A stretch of 13,987 nt of DNA from an uncultured Rhodovulum sp. GTDB taxonomy: Bacteria > Pseudomonadota > Alphaproteobacteria > Rhodobacterales > Rhodobacteraceae. Shown piece after piece: positions 12,398 to 13,987 of this stretch (the stretch's first letter is position 1; each line of letters starts with the position of its first letter). Below the pieces are notes generated by a model. The model was not told the origin of the DNA, made no database searches, and saw only the letters and a list, made by a program, of their open reading frames with translations. The DNA lies in NCBI GenBank assembly GCA_946221765.1, contig CAMIMK010000050.1, positions 1-13,987 of the forward strand. Reading direction: 5' to 3'. The translations under genes were made by a program, and so were the position numbers.

Positions 12398-13987
12398 CGC
12401 TGCCCCGCCGCCCGGCTTTCCCCCGGTCCTCGTCGCCGAGGCCCCCGCCGCCCCGGCGCGGATCTGGCGCGTGCAGGGCGAGGCGGCCGTCCCGGCGCCT
12501 GCCGCCACCGGCCGCCGCGGGCCGGCCGATCCGCCGCTCGCCATGGGCGCGAACGGGATCGCCGACTGGACACCGCAGCAGCCCTTCCTCGACGCGATGA
12601 AGACCGCGCGCGCCTGGACCGGGCACCTGCGCGGCCAATGGGGCGGCTGGGGGCAGGCCGAGCTCGCCGCGGGCGGCTGGCTCGACGCCGCGGGCTGGCC
12701 CAGGGCCATTCCCCCCGAGCTGAGCGGGATCGAGGCGCTGCTCTTCACCTTCCTCGATCCGAAGGCCGACTGGGTCGCCGGCCGCTACCGCCTCGCCTAT
12801 GCCGGCGAGGGCACGATCGAGCTGACCGGGCGCGTCGCGAATGTGGTGCGCCGCCCGGGCGAGATCCGCTTCGACTTCACCCCCGGCGAGGGCTTCGTCG
12901 GGGTGCAGATCACCCGCACCGACCCGAAGGGCAACGGCAACTACATCCGCGACATCACCATCGTGAAGGAAGAGAATATCGAGCTCTTCGAGGCCGGCGC
13001 GATCTTCAACCCGCTCTGGATCGCCCGGATCGAGGATGTGCGCGCGCTCCGCTTCATGGACTGGATGATGACGAACAATGCCACGGCCGTGGCCTGGGAC
13101 GACCGGCCGCGGCCCGCGGACTATACCTACGCCTGGCGCGGGGCGCCGGTCGAGGTGATGGTGCGGCTCGCTAACGAGGTGGCGCTCGATCCCTGGTTCA
13201 CCATGCCGCACATGGGCGACGACGGGTATTTCCGGGGCTTCGCGGACTATGTGGCGGGCCATCTCGATCCGGGGCGCAAGGCCTATGTGGAATATTCCAA
13301 CGAGGTCTGGAACTGGATGTTCGGGCAGGCGAGCTGGCTGCAGGAACAGGCCGGGCGGCGCTGGGACGTGCGCGATGGCGATGCCTGGCTCCAGTATGCG
13401 GGCCTGCGCGCTTCCGAGATGGCCGACATCTGGGAGACGGCCTTCGGCGCCTCGGCCGACAGCCGGCTGGTGAAGGTCATCTCCACGATGACCGTCTGGC
13501 AGGGGCTGGAGCACGGCCTCCTGGAGGCGCCGCTCTGGGTGGCCGAGGATCCGGCGAACCACCGCCCGCCGAAGACGCATTTCGATGCCTATGGCGTCGC
13601 CGGCTATTTCGGCAACCAGTATGGCGTGGAAAAGGCCCCCACCGTCCGGCAGTGGATCCTCGAGAGCCGGGCAGCCGCCGAGGCCGAGGCCGACCGGCAG
13701 GGCCTCACCGGGCCGCGCCGCGCCGCGCATGTCACGGCCCACCGCTTCGACGCGGCCATCGCCCGGGCGGCGCGCGACCTGCGCGACGGCTCGGAAAGTG
13801 GCGGTGCCGCGGACAGCCTCGCGGTGCTCCTGGACGACACCCTCGCCTACCAGTCCGGCGTGGCCCGGAGCAACGGCCTCGACCTCGTCATGTACGAGGG
13901 CGGAACCCATGTCGTCGGCGTCGGCCCGACCACCGAGGATGCGGAGCTGACGGATTTCTTCATCGCGCTCAACTACAGCCCCGAGAG
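12390..13987 (+). CDS. Glycoside hydrolase-like protein with NE/YEGG motifs (3' partial)
   Basis: The frame runs open to the right edge; 532 residues are visible. ATG 12390 has the near-perfect site GGAGGT (12377-12382) and overlaps the lipoprotein stop by 8 bp. No Sec signal peptide is visible. Residues 51-75 (AMGANGIADW then QPFLDAMKTARAW) open a conserved region of a family I have seen in bacterial secreted or cellulose-associated proteins. Residues about 130-192 look like a small beta domain (YRLAYAGEGTIELTGRV through YIRDITIV). Then a barrel-like region contains VMVRLANEVALDPWFTMPH (257-274), YVEYSNEVWNWMFGQ (299-313, acid/base candidate E305) and VMYEGGTHVVG (500-510, nucleophile candidate E503), resembling strands 4 and 7 of clan GH-A glycosidases. 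Polysaccharide cleavage is inferred. The missing C-terminus could hold a secretion signal or RTX repeats. Confidence 0.75.
   Translation, partial: MADAAPPPGFPPVLVAEAPAAPARIWRVQGEAAVPAPAATGRRGPADPPLAMGANGIADWTPQQPFLDAMKTARAWTGHLRGQWGGWGQAELAAGGWLDAAGWPRAIPPELSGIEALLFTFLDPKADWVAGRYRLAYAGEGTIELTGRVANVVRRPGEIRFDFTPGEGFVGVQITRTDPKGNGNYIRDITIVKEENIELFEAGAIFNPLWIARIEDVRALRFMDWMMTNNATAVAWDDRPRPADYTYAWRGAPVEVMVRLANEVALDPWFTMPHMGDDGYFRGFADYVAGHLDPGRKAYVEYSNEVWNWMFGQASWLQEQAGRRWDVRDGDAWLQYAGLRASEMADIWETAFGASADSRLVKVISTMTVWQGLEHGLLEAPLWVAEDPANHRPPKTHFDAYGVAGYFGNQYGVEKAPTVRQWILESRAAAEAEADRQGLTGPRRAAHVTAHRFDAAIARAARDLRDGSESGGAADSLAVLLDDTLAYQSGVARSNGLDLVMYEGGTHVVGVGPTTEDAELTDFFIALNYSPE

Noticed and set aside
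11282..12748. 488-codon minus-strand frame opposite the SGNH lipoprotein
   Set aside because: It overlaps a coherent lipobox/SGNH gene on the plus strand and has shadow-like composition with no ribosome site noticed.
12147..13910. 587-codon minus-strand frame antisense to the GH-like gene
   Set aside because: The plus-strand frame is continuous to the window edge with a strong GGAGGT site and conserved motifs. The minus frame is an Arg/Gly-rich shadow.

Overview
The window is about 70% GC, with G/C-ending codons, some GTG starts and tightly packed genes. Gene order and protein style point to an alphaproteobacterium of the Rhodobacterales (Rhodobacteraceae/Paracoccaceae type). This is inferred: there is no rRNA or tRNA here and the species cannot be named. 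No tRNA, rRNA, CRISPR array, transposase or prophage gene was seen.

Left part (1-2317, + strand): two small Yip1-like membrane proteins followed by sufS, the PLP cysteine desulfurase. The second Yip1-like gene overlaps sufS by one base. This looks like the 3' end of a suf Fe-S assembly operon. Next comes a regulator/enzyme pair (2334-4115): a TetR-family repressor whose promoter sits so close to its ATG that the message may be leaderless, then an Old Yellow Enzyme flavoprotein. A 14-bp palindrome between them resembles a NemR-type operator. Together they look like an electrophile/quinone detoxification module.

Middle (4116-7800, + strand): glutamine-dependent NAD synthetase (nadE), a RimJ/RimL-type GNAT acetyltransferase 6 bp downstream, and a short-chain dehydrogenase. 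Strong hairpins separate these units.

Accessory-looking part (7800-9690): a minus-strand RTX calcium-binding protein with a type I secretion-like C-terminus. Its central region falls to about 42% GC by hand count over 8221-8460, against about 73% in a flanking line counted the same way. An unrecognised + strand gene (254 aa) is transcribed divergently from the same intergenic region. Bidirectional hairpin terminators lie at both outer borders of this pair.

Right part (9690-13987): a minus-strand GMC flavoprotein oxidoreductase with a four-cysteine cluster, then a divergent + strand pair. The pair is a predicted SGNH-hydrolase-like lipoprotein overlapping by 8 bp a large protein that runs off the window and resembles a (beta/alpha)8 glycoside hydrolase (NE and YEGG motifs). 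This translationally linked pair is the best candidate here for an uncharacterised polysaccharide-processing or envelope-modification system.
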